A DNA stretch of 64,000 nucleotides. It comes from Nemertoderma westbladi. Lineage: Eukaryota > Xenacoelomorpha > Nemertodermatida > Nemertodermatidae. The notes under the pieces are model-generated. The model made no database searches and was not told the DNA's origin. It saw only the letters and a program-made list of their open reading frames with translations. Made by a program: the position numbers and the translations under genes. Positions 53,071 through 62,502 of the stretch are shown here, one piece after another; position 1 is the stretch's first letter; each line of letters begins with the position of its first letter. Location of the stretch: contig JAUCBJ010006946.1 of NCBI GenBank assembly GCA_032718475.1, positions 46,421-110,420 on the forward strand, given 5' to 3'.

Positions 53071-56000
53071 GTAGGGTGGTTCAAAAAAAACCAACTTACG
53101 ATATTGATGTTACTACATATGAGAATTTGTTCCAAATTGTGTAAAAACTCGATAAATATGAATAATAGTGATCAAAATTGTGCAGAACTACACCCATGGT
53201 GACCTTCATACGATGAGAAAAAAGCTCCGCAGGCTGTTTTTGTTCGAATTTGAATGTTGCGGTGGGACTAGTTCCAAATATTATGAGATGAAAAAAAATA
53301 TTTATTTGGAACATATGCTATATTGGCTACAAATTGGCTGTTGTAGGAACTTTTCAATTATACTTGCATATCATTAAAGTGGGATGAATGCACTCGCATA
53401 TAATTCAATAAACACCATATTTTTGGAAAAGTTAATTTGATTCCAGAGACTGAGAGGTGGTCATCATCAGACCATTGAGCAGTTGCTGAGTTGAGTGTTT
53501 GTATGCAGATTCGTTTGTAGAGCCCACTTCTAATTAGTACCGGTACTTACACTGACTGACTGAGAGACTGCTGGCATTTGGGCAGTACTAAGTTTCAGAG
53601 TATAGTAATTTCCTTTTATGCCATTGTAGCCCTATGGTGACATACCAGCAGTATGTGACCACATAGCCAGAAGTATATAGTAGTAGTATACAATAGGTAC
53701 ATACATTGAATAGGACTAATGAATGTATCTTGCTGAAATATTATTATTATCTGATAATGGACCCTCCTGATGTAGATGTGCTGATACCTTCAACCTCTAA
53801 ACGAACCCGGAGTGAAGTTAAACATCCATTTTTACTCGGGTGTGGAATTGAGTTCCTTCCTGAAAAGAAGTTACCTACTAATCGGGATGTTTTGCGCCGC
53901 CTCAACTTCATAATGAAAACCCGCCGGCATAATGAAACCCTTTATATTTCTTCTGAATCACTGACATCTGAGATTGCTGAGCTTTGGGGGCGAGGTGGTA
54001 TTCCAACAATTGCAACTCAATCAATAACATTAAAAATCGTTCGGCTCCATAAGGAATATGACAACAAGGCTGCAAAGTTTAATAGGAATTCGAAGGGGGG
54101 CGAAAGGAGTGATGCTGTAAAAGGCTTTGAGATTAAGCTGGATAACCTATTTAATATAGCTTCAAAGAATGCAGAAGCAATGCTGCAAGCTCGGGCTAAT
54201 TCAGGTGATTCTGCGGCAGCTGAGGACTTAAAATTCTTTTCTGATCAGCTCTCTACACGGCAGGCGAGTATGGTTGGATTGGATATAGTGAGGGCCAAGA
54301 AAAGCAAAGCCAAAGCTATTAGAATAGCTAAGAAAGAGGAAGCTGCAGCAAAGAAGGCAGAGAGGAAGAAGGCTAAACTGTCTGAAAGAATAATCGAAAA
54401 TGTTTCATCAGCTTCAGAAGATAATGTTTCTACTGGAGAATCAACTCAAAATGATGACGATAATGACTATGTTCCAAAGTTCAGAAAATAAAAAAAGAGA
54501 AAATCTATTTGCACATCAGTACTTACCTCAACTCTCTGCAGGGAAAATATACCCAGCCGGCCTGGCGTAAGAATAGTTGGTGCTACATGTGCCGCCATTG
54601 GTATAAATGTTATTACCGAAAATGTAACATTAAGCAGGTCAACAATGATGCGTTACCAAAAGAAAAACCATGAAGAACAGGTAATGAAGATCAAGGCTGA
54701 TATAGCAAGTGACCACGATCAAGGAGATTTGGAGATTCACTTTGATGGTAAGAGATTCAATCAAATAGCTGGGTATAAAGTAGAACCACGACTTACTGTT
54801 TGTGTGACTGGATCTGGACTCTGTAATGATAAGTTCATAGGAGCTCCACGAATGAAAGATGAATGTGGTGATACGATGGCTTATACAGTCAATTCAGTAC
54901 TGATTGAATGGGGAATTGTTAACAGAGTGAAAGCAGTTTGTGTGGACACCACTAATTCAAACACAGGAGCTGAAAATGGTAGTGTTGTTATTTTGGAGGG
55001 TCTGCTTGAACATCCATTGGTTTGGCTACCATGTCGACACCACATGTTGGAACTAATATTAAAGGCAGCATTTATCTTCAAGGTTAGCAAAGGGACACAA
55101 AGTCCTTATGAGGCATCATTCACTGCTTTCCGTGAGGAACAGTATGATCAACTTGTTCTAACTGACTTTATCCTCCCTCAATTGCCAGCAGATATGACCG
55201 AAGATTTTAATGAGGTGTTGGAAACCATGGAAGGTTTACTAAGGCCAGATGTTCCTGCACAGCCACGTGGAGATTACCTGGATTTGATTGAGCTCACCAT
55301 CATATTTCTTGGTGGAACTCCACCTCGTGGTATCCACTTTAGACGTCCAGGATCATATAATCATACGAGGTGGATGTCAAAGCTAAGATATGCCATTATG
55401 ATGGAACTCTTCGCTCATCAAATTCAGCTGACACCAGAGGCAACCAGTGACCTGCATGATTTTAATCTGTGGGCTATAAGAACTTATGTGGTTTATTGGT
55501 TCAGTGCTCCAGAATTACTGAATGCTCCTGCAAATGATCTTAAGTTTATGGAAAAGCTTAGTGTTCATGCAATTTATGATCAGGATCTTTATCAAGTCTG
55601 CAGTACTGTAATGTCCCGGCTAGGGTTCAACAGAAGGCACTTTATGGTGCCGAACCGAACCGAACCGAAGCAGGGCCAACTTCGGGCCGAACCGAACCGA
55701 ATCCGAACCGAAGTTCAGAAAGTTAGCAAGTTATGGTCATAAATTCGTCTTTACGTCACTATACTGGCTGACTGGCAGTCTGGCAGTGGCAGACTGGTAC
55801 CTATTCTGCTATTTGGTCTGCGGACTTAGCAAGAAAGCTATGATTAATTAAAAAAGCAAGAAAGCTATGATTAATTAAAAAAATAAGTACTACAAAATAA
55901 AATGACAATATTTACATTACTGTACAGTGTACAGCATTACTAACCTAAACTACTGTATACTTACTGCTACTGTATGCACCACATTTTCATCCGTAGTAAG

Positions 56001-56636
56001 CCGTACAGTAGTGACATCAAATTTAGAAAACCTCACTAAAAGTACAGGTAGTACTATTTATATGACAGTATGAGGTAGTAGGTATATTTATGTATTTGGT
56101 ATTATGTATCAAAGTTATGATTAATTAAAAAATAGGTACTACAAAGTAAAATGGCAATAGGCCTATTTAGCCTAACCTAAACTACTGTATAATTAAGCTA
56201 ATTTTGAAACTACCCTTCAAGTAAACTGAAAACAATTAAAAAAATAATGCCATTTAAATGGAAGTTCAGTCCAAAATTAAGGGTGTAAACGTTAAGCAGA
56301 CAGTGGTGCAGACTGCACAAATAAATAAAATTAAATTCTCCATTGTTCATAATTAGCACTTTAAAGTTTTACTGCCCATGTTTTATTATTTCCCCGCCAT
56401 CAGGTCTCGAACTAATAACACAGCACCTGTCGGTCGACTGAGCTAGAATTTTGCACTTTCTATCACAAATTTAGGGATAGAAAGTAGTCGAAAGATGCAC
56501 TTTCTTGCTCTGTTTCCGGACTTTTCAGATAAAAATATTTTTTTTACAGGAATGACTTGCAAAAAAAAAAATGGCCCGGATTTTCGGCTGGCCCTAAGGC
56601 ACGTGCCTTATATGCCTTAAGGTTAATCCGGCACTG

Positions 56637-57319
56637 GGTGCAGTGCAGACAGTGGTGCAGACACCTGGTGCGGACAGTGGTGCAGACTGTGGTGCAGACA
56701 GTGGTGCAGCGTGCAGACAGTGGTGCAGGCACTGGTGCAGACACTGGTGCAGACAGTGGTGGAGACAGTGGTGCAGACAGCAGACAGTGGTGCAGACAGT
56801 GATGCAGATAGTCAGACAGTGGTGCAGCGTGCAGACAGTGGTTCAGACACTGGTGCAGACAGTGGTGCAGACACTGGTGCAGACAGTGGTGCAGGCACTG
56901 GTGCAGACACTGGTGCAGACAGTGGTGGAGACAGTGGTGCAGACAGCAGACAGTGGTGCAGACAGTGATGCAGACAGTCAGACAGTGGTGCAGCGTGCAG
57001 ACAGTGGTTCAGACACTGGTGCAGACAGTGGTGCAGACACTGGTGCAGACAGTGGTGCAGACAGTGGTGCGGCAGACACTGGTGCAGACAGTGGTACAGA
57101 CAGTGATGCAGACACTGGTGCAGACAGTGGTGCAGACTGGTGCAGAAAGTGGTGCAGACACTGGTGCAGACAGTGGTGCAGACACTGGTGCAGACAGTGG
57201 TGCAGACAGTGATGCAGACAGTGGTGCAGACTGGTGCAGAAAGTGGTTCAGACACTGGTGCAGACAGTGGTGCAGACACTGGTGCAGACAGTCAGACAGT
57301 GGTGCAGACAGTGCAGACT
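56637..57319 (+). repeat. 12-bp minisatellite, left arm
   Basis: The unit GTGCAGACAGTG (with GTGCAGACACTG variant) repeats about 55 times. Because the period is divisible by three, open frames such as VQTVVQTL and ADSGADTG run through it. They are not genes. Confidence 0.93.
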
Positions 57320-57395
57320 AACTACAGTAAGGTCTCAGGAATTGTTAGCCTGCGAGTATTCTTGGCCCTTGCAGCCTTGGGTATTCTTAGCCTCC

Positions 57396-57422
57396 AAAAC
57401 AATAACGTTTATTGTTTTGGTT
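57396..57422. repeat. palindrome of the CCAAAACAATAA motif
   Basis: CCAAAACAATAA and its inverse TTATTGTTTTGG are separated by about three bases. This motif is the core of the 68-bp satellite and of the MITE at 61756-61983. Confidence 0.85.
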
Positions 57423-57491
57423 CCCCCAATACTCCTCTGAAACCTGCTCCTTTACTAAACTGCTCCTTTACTAACCTGCTCGCCCCTTTCA

Positions 57492-57930
57492 GCCTTTACT
57501 GTCTGCACCAGTGTCTGCACCAGTATCTGCACCACTGTCTGCACCACTGGCTGCACCACTGTCTGCACCACTGGCTGCACCACTGTCTGCACCACTGTCT
57601 GCACCAGTGTCTGAACCACTGTCTGCACCAGTGTCTGCACCACTGTCTACACCACTGTCTGCACCAGTGTCTGCACCAGTGTCTGCACCAGGTGTCTGCA
57701 CCACTGTCTGCAACACTGTCTGCATCAGTGTCTGCACCACTGTCTGCACCACTGTCTGTATCAAAGCCTGCACAACTGTCTGCACCACTGTCTGCACCAG
57801 TCAGCCAGTGGCTGCACGACTGCACCACTGTTGCACCAGGTGTCTGCACCACTGTCTGCATCACTGTCTGCACCACTGTCTGCACCACTGTCTGTACCTA
57901 CTGTCTGCTCTGCACCAGTGTCTGCTTAAC
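57492..57930 (-). repeat. 12-bp minisatellite, right arm (inverted)
   Basis: The reverse complement of the left arm, unit CACTGTCTGCAC. Together with 56637-57319 it forms an inverted repeat able to fold into a very long hairpin with a loop of about 170 bp. Confidence 0.93.
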
Positions 57931-58744
57931 GTTTGCACCCCAAAATTAATTAGTACAACGATGGACAGATTGATTAGTCTTACTGTCTTCTGGTCTTAGC
58001 TCAATCAGTCAATGTAATACTTGGAATAATTAGCAAAGTTCGCTCCTGGCTTCTGCAGTATCAATTGCAGAAGCCGAACCGAACCGAAATTGCCAAACTT
58101 CGGCCCGAACCGAACCGAAGCCGAAGCTTCTGTTGAGCCCTAGTCCCGGCATCAATGGTACATCTCAGCTGAGTTGTTGGTACTTGCCTTGTTCGACAGC
58201 AAGACATCAGAAAAAGATAAAGGTGAGATTGCCAGTGCTCTTCTGGCACAGCCCATGGAAGATATGGCTTCAGGGCGGCCCCAGTTCCTGTTCTGTATAT
58301 GCAATGGGCGGTTTGATTCATCTATGGTATGTTGTGATAACGACAAGTGCCCTATTAAATGGTACCACTGGGATATGTGTCAACATATCCAAGAAACCTT
58401 TAGGGCAGTGGTATTGTCCACGTTGTCCTCGGCCATCAGTAAATGAGAAGTTCTGCATATGCCAGAAGGAAGGAGATGGAGCAATGGTTGCGTGTGATAA
58501 TGTGTTGTGCACCATTGAATGGTTCCATTTCAGGTGGGTCTTGATGATCATATGATTTGACGAGTCCTTCAATTGATAACAAATATATTTGTTACATACT
58601 GACATATTATATATACCAACCAATATAAGTTTTTCAGTGTTTATCATTATTTGCGTAGACAGACAAACTAACCAAAATTACTAATACAATTACTCTATTT
58701 ATATTAGGTGTGTTGACATCACTGCAATTCCAAGTGGGCTGTGG

Positions 58745-59353
58745 CCAGACTGGAATCCATACACTTTGCGCCGGATTAATCCGGCGCACTTTGCAATAAA
58801 AGCGCGCCAATGTGGCGCGTGGCGCGCTCGAAAATCGTAAAGCGCGCCGACTTTGGCGCGTGGCGCGCTCGAAAATCGTAAAGCGCGCCGGCTTTGGCGC
58901 ATGGCGCTCCCAAAAATAAAAACCGGCGCCGATTTGTTAGTTTACAGGTTTAACAATTATGGAAGTGCCTTAATTGCATTAGCTGTTTAAAAATTTCGGC
59001 TCGCTTCGCTCGCCTTTCTTTTTCTGTTGTATTGTTCAGTGATTAGGCTACTGTTGTATACAAGTATAAGGCAGCAGGGACTGTTACAGCAGTACTGACT
59101 GACATTGACCGATTGGTTACACTCCCTAAAAATTGAATTTGCATTGGCGTGGCGCTCTTCAAAATTCTGAAATTGTTTCAATGTGTGGCGCGCTTAAAAA
59201 TTTAGTTGTCGCGGGGTTTCTTCGAAATTGCATCGGCGTGCTTAAAAATTTAGTTGGCGCGGGGTTTTTCTTCGAAATGGCATCGGCGCGCGGCGCGCAT
59301 AAAAATTGGTCGGCGCGCTATCCGGCGCACTTTTTGGATGGATTCCATACAGG
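58745..59353. mobile_element. 609-bp hAT-like MITE
   Basis: Imperfect terminal repeats CCAGACTGGAATCCAT and, inverted, CCTGTATGGAATCCAT, followed by GCGCCGGAT-rich subterminal sequence. The 8-bp duplication GGCTGTGG lies at 58737-58744 and 59354-59361. The interior is rich in GGCGCGC motifs. It split a TGG-TAC codon pair in the second PHD finger, and removal restores the frame. No transposase. Confidence 0.88.
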
Positions 59354-60242
59354 GGCTGTGGTACTGCAAGTGGTGTAGAGGAATTGATTCTTCGACACAA
59401 AAGAAACCACTAACGCTGTCTGAAAGAGTCAACCCCAGATCATGGCTGCTTTTCAAGGTATATAATCTGGATACAGCTTGGTTGCGATTAAAACCAGAGT
59501 TTTACAACACGGACTGTGGTTACTTAGCTGCGAAGGAGAAACTGAACAAGTTGGCTACAGTTAACGATATCTCAGAACGAGGAGTAGCTCACACCTTACG
59601 ATATTCTTCAGGACCCACGGACAACTAATGAGAAAGATTTACAGAACCTCCTCCTTGTTGCCAAGCACCATATTGACCAATACCCAGAATATGACCGTGA
59701 TACTTTTGCAATTATGTGTGATGGAGATAGTGACTAACTGGACTAGCTTCTTTCTAGCTTTCTGTATAAACTGTACACCTATCCTGTCTAGGTTACTTGT
59801 TGATTGGATTAACCTTGTTTTCAATGTTTGATGTTGAAATGATTAAAATGCACCTTCATTGTTAAAACATATGTCATGAAGCAGGCCTAGGTATCTTTTC
59901 AAACACCTACTGATATCTATCTTACAGTCTTATCCTTCCTATACAGTATATAGGAGGAATGATATGGACAATAACTACATATCAGCATATCGAATTAATT
60001 TGTACTGAAATACTGAATAATAAGGTTCAATCAACTCACTTTAACGAATAGCAAGTGCAATGGAGAAGTTCCTACAACAGCCAATCTGTAGAAAATATGG
60101 CAAAGGTTCAAAATAAACCTATTTTCTTATCTTATACTATTTGGAACTAGTCCCACTGCAACATTCAAATTCGAAAAAAAACAGCCCGCGGAGAATTTTT
60201 TCATGGTTTGAAGGTCACCGTGGGAGTAGTTCGGCACATTTC

Positions 60243-60690
60243 AGTAAGGGAAAATACCCCGAATCGGGGTATAGAAGCAAACCCCCATTCGGGGTTTTGT
60301 GATACCCCGATTCGGGGTTCTCCCATAGACATTTTTTCTCCTTCATTTCCGCATATGAAGATTTTAATTCCGCAATTTCGTTTTAACATATTCGAATACA
60401 CATTGGTGTGTTCTACAAATAAGAAAACTTTGGAGAAATAATGAAATCTTCCGGCTTCGATATTGCACCGGAAAATCTAATGTAAATTATACCCCGAATC
60501 AGGGTATCCAGGACTCCCTGTACCCCGAATGGGGGCTTGCGATATATTCATACAGGCTGGAGAAGCACCGATTCGGGGTCAGTATTTTCTAGTACACCGA
60601 TTCAGGAATTAAATTTTCTCGAAAATACACCGAATCGGCTCTTTTTTTCCACTCTGACACCGATTCGGTGTATATTTTCTAGTCGTTTTT
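60243..60690. repeat. cluster of palindromic 13-15-bp motifs
   Basis: ACCCCGAATCGGGGT and close variants (ACCCCGATTCGGGGT, ACACCGAATCGG, ACACCGATTCGGTGT) occur about eight times. Spacers include GAAAATA and TTTTCTAGT. A second, shorter cluster with the same motif order lies at 62348-62490. Confidence 0.88.
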
Positions 60691-61164
60691 TATATTTTTT
60701 AATGGATTTTCGTGATGTCATTCATATTTTAATTAGTATTAGTGTTATATAAACGAACAAATTAATTAAAATATTTAATATATTTGCGATGCGAGTATAT
60801 TTGGTGATTTCCTATTGTATTATTGTTTGTTATTATACATAATTTGTCATTCTATTTAATGTATATTACGCTATAGTGCATATTGTTAGGCCAATTGCAT
60901 AATCATATCTATATTTAATATTTAAAGTGTGATGCTGACTGTTTTGGTGTACTATTATAATGAAAAATATGCATTATTTATTCTCATTTACACCATAATA
61001 ATTTATCGTGGGCCCTTCACTCCTTACCCTTCCTATCGGCTCTCTCCCTTTCGCCCTTGACTCAGTGTTAAGACGGTTCTTGAGTTGGTGCCATCTACAG
61101 TAGTCTGACTACCTGTGGCTCGTGAGAACTAAGATTGCAGTCCCTGGATGCTGGATAATAAGAA

Positions 61165-61189
61165 GGGGGGGGGGGGGGGGGGGGGGGGG
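61165..61189 (+). repeat. poly(G) tract, about 25 nt
   Basis: Uninterrupted G run. Confidence 0.95.
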
Positions 61190-61665
61190 CTTATAATAAA
61201 GACATGTGGCAGATAAAAGGTAAATAAATAACGCTTATATTGACTGATATGGAAAATACGAAACCAGTCTTCCAATGGTAGATCTGGTGTATAAATAATA
61301 TCTGGTTCATTGTCCTACGATTAAATTTGTTTATCGAACTGTCATATCGTTTCTCCCGAGGCTACCTGGACAGCTGGAGCTGGAGTACACCACGTAGTAA
61401 GTAGCCTTTGTTGGTTTCTCCACATATGCTAACAACAGGTCTCGTGACAGTGACAAATTGGTAGTGTAATAAATGGGCCAAGTTTATAATGTGAGCTATT
61501 CCTGGTGGCAGAGCAGTTGCCGCTAATGTGATTTACAGTATTACATGTTATTTTTTATTATGGCATAGGCCTACATTGTCTAATTTTAGTCATCCTCGGA
61601 TTAAGTTGTACACCTAGCTAGAGGCAGAGGGGTGGGTTGAGTAGCGTTGTGTGTGTTGGAGTCAA

Positions 61666-61692
61666 GGGGGGGGGGGGGGGGGGGGGGGGGGG
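61666..61692 (+). repeat. poly(G) tract, about 27 nt, longest in window
   Basis: Uninterrupted G run preceded by GTCAA. Confidence 0.95.
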
Positions 61693-61755
61693 AACTGGAC
61701 GCTAAACACGACTTGGCGAATTAATATCCCGCCTCAATGTTAAATTCTCAATTTA

Positions 61756-61983
61756 GGGAAAGGAGCAGGTTACAGTGGCACGATATTTTAACCAAAACAA
61801 TAACGGCCGAAGAATATGTACTGTATTTTACTTCAGTTAATTACGATTAGCTTCGTTTATTGTATTAGTTAAAAGTACCACCACTGTAACTACAACTTAC
61901 TATTTTCTCTCAATTTCGAAGTGTAGTTTCATGTAGGTATTGTTTTGGTTAAAAAAAAGCAGCTACTGTAACCTGCTTCTTTT
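61756..61983. mobile_element. small MITE with 68-bp-family ends
   Basis: The left end GGAGCAGGTTACAGTGGC plus TTTTAACCAAAACAATA is inverted at 61938-61983 (TATTGTTTTGGTTAAAA, then CTGTAACCTGCTTC). The element is about 228 bp. These ends are the same sequence that is tandemly repeated at 4611-5590. Confidence 0.8.
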
Positions 61984-62347
61984 ACTTAATAATGGAACTT
62001 ACTGTACTGGTAGGTACCGGTACTAATGTACTGGTACACCGTGTTGATTAAAAAACATAGGCCCTACTTTTTGTTATCATATCATCCATATTTATAAATC
62101 AGTTGATAGACAAATAACACTGCAATAATAATAATGTAAATGTACAATATAGTAATATACAGTAGGCCTACCTCCCGTATTTCAGTAGTAGGCCCTATAT
62201 CTATCAATATAGTTACCACATTTATATTATGACTGTATGAAACAGTATTGTACTGCACAAAATGTAATTTTCGCACTATGAATTCCAGTCTGGCGTGATT
62301 GAAACATCATTTTTCTGGAGGGGTGTAAATAACTCCTATACCCAGAT
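61984..62347. other. AT-rich spacer without recognised gene
   Basis: TACCGGTA-like and TAGGCCTA-like motifs. No gene or element recognised. Confidence 0.5.
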
Positions 62348-62490
62348 ACCCCGATTCGGGGTATAGGGCCTACCTAATTTTTCCGCTGCCTGAAGATTTT
62401 CTAGTAGAGCACCGATTCGGGGTATAGCTTTCTACTGAAAATCTCGAATCGAAGTCACTATTTTCCACTATGACACCGATTCGGTGTAGG
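62348..62490. repeat. second cluster of ACCCCGATTCGGGGT palindromes
   Basis: Three or four copies of the palindromic motif, in the same context as 60243-60690 (TTTTCTAGTAGAGCACCGAT, ACTATGACACCGATTCGG). This is therefore a second copy of one dispersed repeat. Confidence 0.85.
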
Positions 62491-62502
62491 GTAAACTGGG
62501 GT

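Larger units (their letters stand above)
55621..58142. mobile_element. 2.5-kb hAT-like non-autonomous element
   Basis: Terminal repeats TAGGGTTCAACAGAAG and, inverted, TAGGGCTCAACAGAAG (15 of 16 match). Exact 8-bp duplication GTCCCGGC at 55613-55620 and 58143-58150. Subterminal CCGAACCGAA repeats occur at both ends. No transposase frame is present. The middle is a large inverted minisatellite. Its removal rejoins the host transposase frame exactly (codon CAT then CAATGG). Confidence 0.92.
53757..59737 (+). pseudogene. RNase-H-fold transposase-like gene with tandem PHD fingers, decayed
   Basis: The frame opens at ATG 53757 and runs to a TAA at 54489. It is in the same frame as the open stretch that continues past 54645. 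The N-terminal part has DVLRRLNFIMKTRRHNETL and a lysine-rich acidic tail. The catalytic-type region shows CVDTTNSNTGAENGS, WLPCRHHMLELIL and NHTRWMSKLRYAI, a pattern I know from repeated transposase-like proteins of invertebrates. After the insertion at 55621-58142 the frame continues HQWYISAELLVLALFDSK. Two ING-type PHD fingers follow (FCICNGRFDSSMVCCDND onward, and KFCICQKEGDGAMVACDN onward), with a GT-AG intron at 58534-58707. After the insertion at 58745-59353 the C-terminus has LATVNDISERGVAH. Damage: one TAA, one-base frameshifts near 58375 and 59597, and two insertions. Confidence 0.78.
53071..60242 (+). mobile_element. old DNA transposon with long inverted repeats and nested insertions
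   Basis: 53175-53385 and 60035-60242 are inverted copies of about 210 bp, sharing GAACTACACCCATGGTGACC-like ends, GCGGTGGGACTAGTTCCAAA and CAAATTGGCTGTTGTAGGAA. The left repeat extends outward to about 53071 (CAGTAGGGTGGTTCAAAAAA). On the right, the outer 100 bp are missing and palindromic repeat sequence begins. Between them lies a plus-strand transposase-like gene (53757-59737), interrupted by two later elements. Without these, the element would be about 4.0 kb. Confidence 0.78.
60691..61755. other. spacer with two poly(G) tracts, no recognised gene
   Basis: AT-rich 60691-61010, then mixed sequence. G runs at 61165-61189 (25) and 61666-61692 (27). No coding frame is supported. Confidence 0.5.

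Noticed and set aside
56643-57999. Several open frames of 120-270 codons (VQTVVQTL, SAPLSAP, CLHHCLH repeats)
   Set aside because: All are translations of the 12-bp minisatellite in different frames and strands, inside a TIR element.
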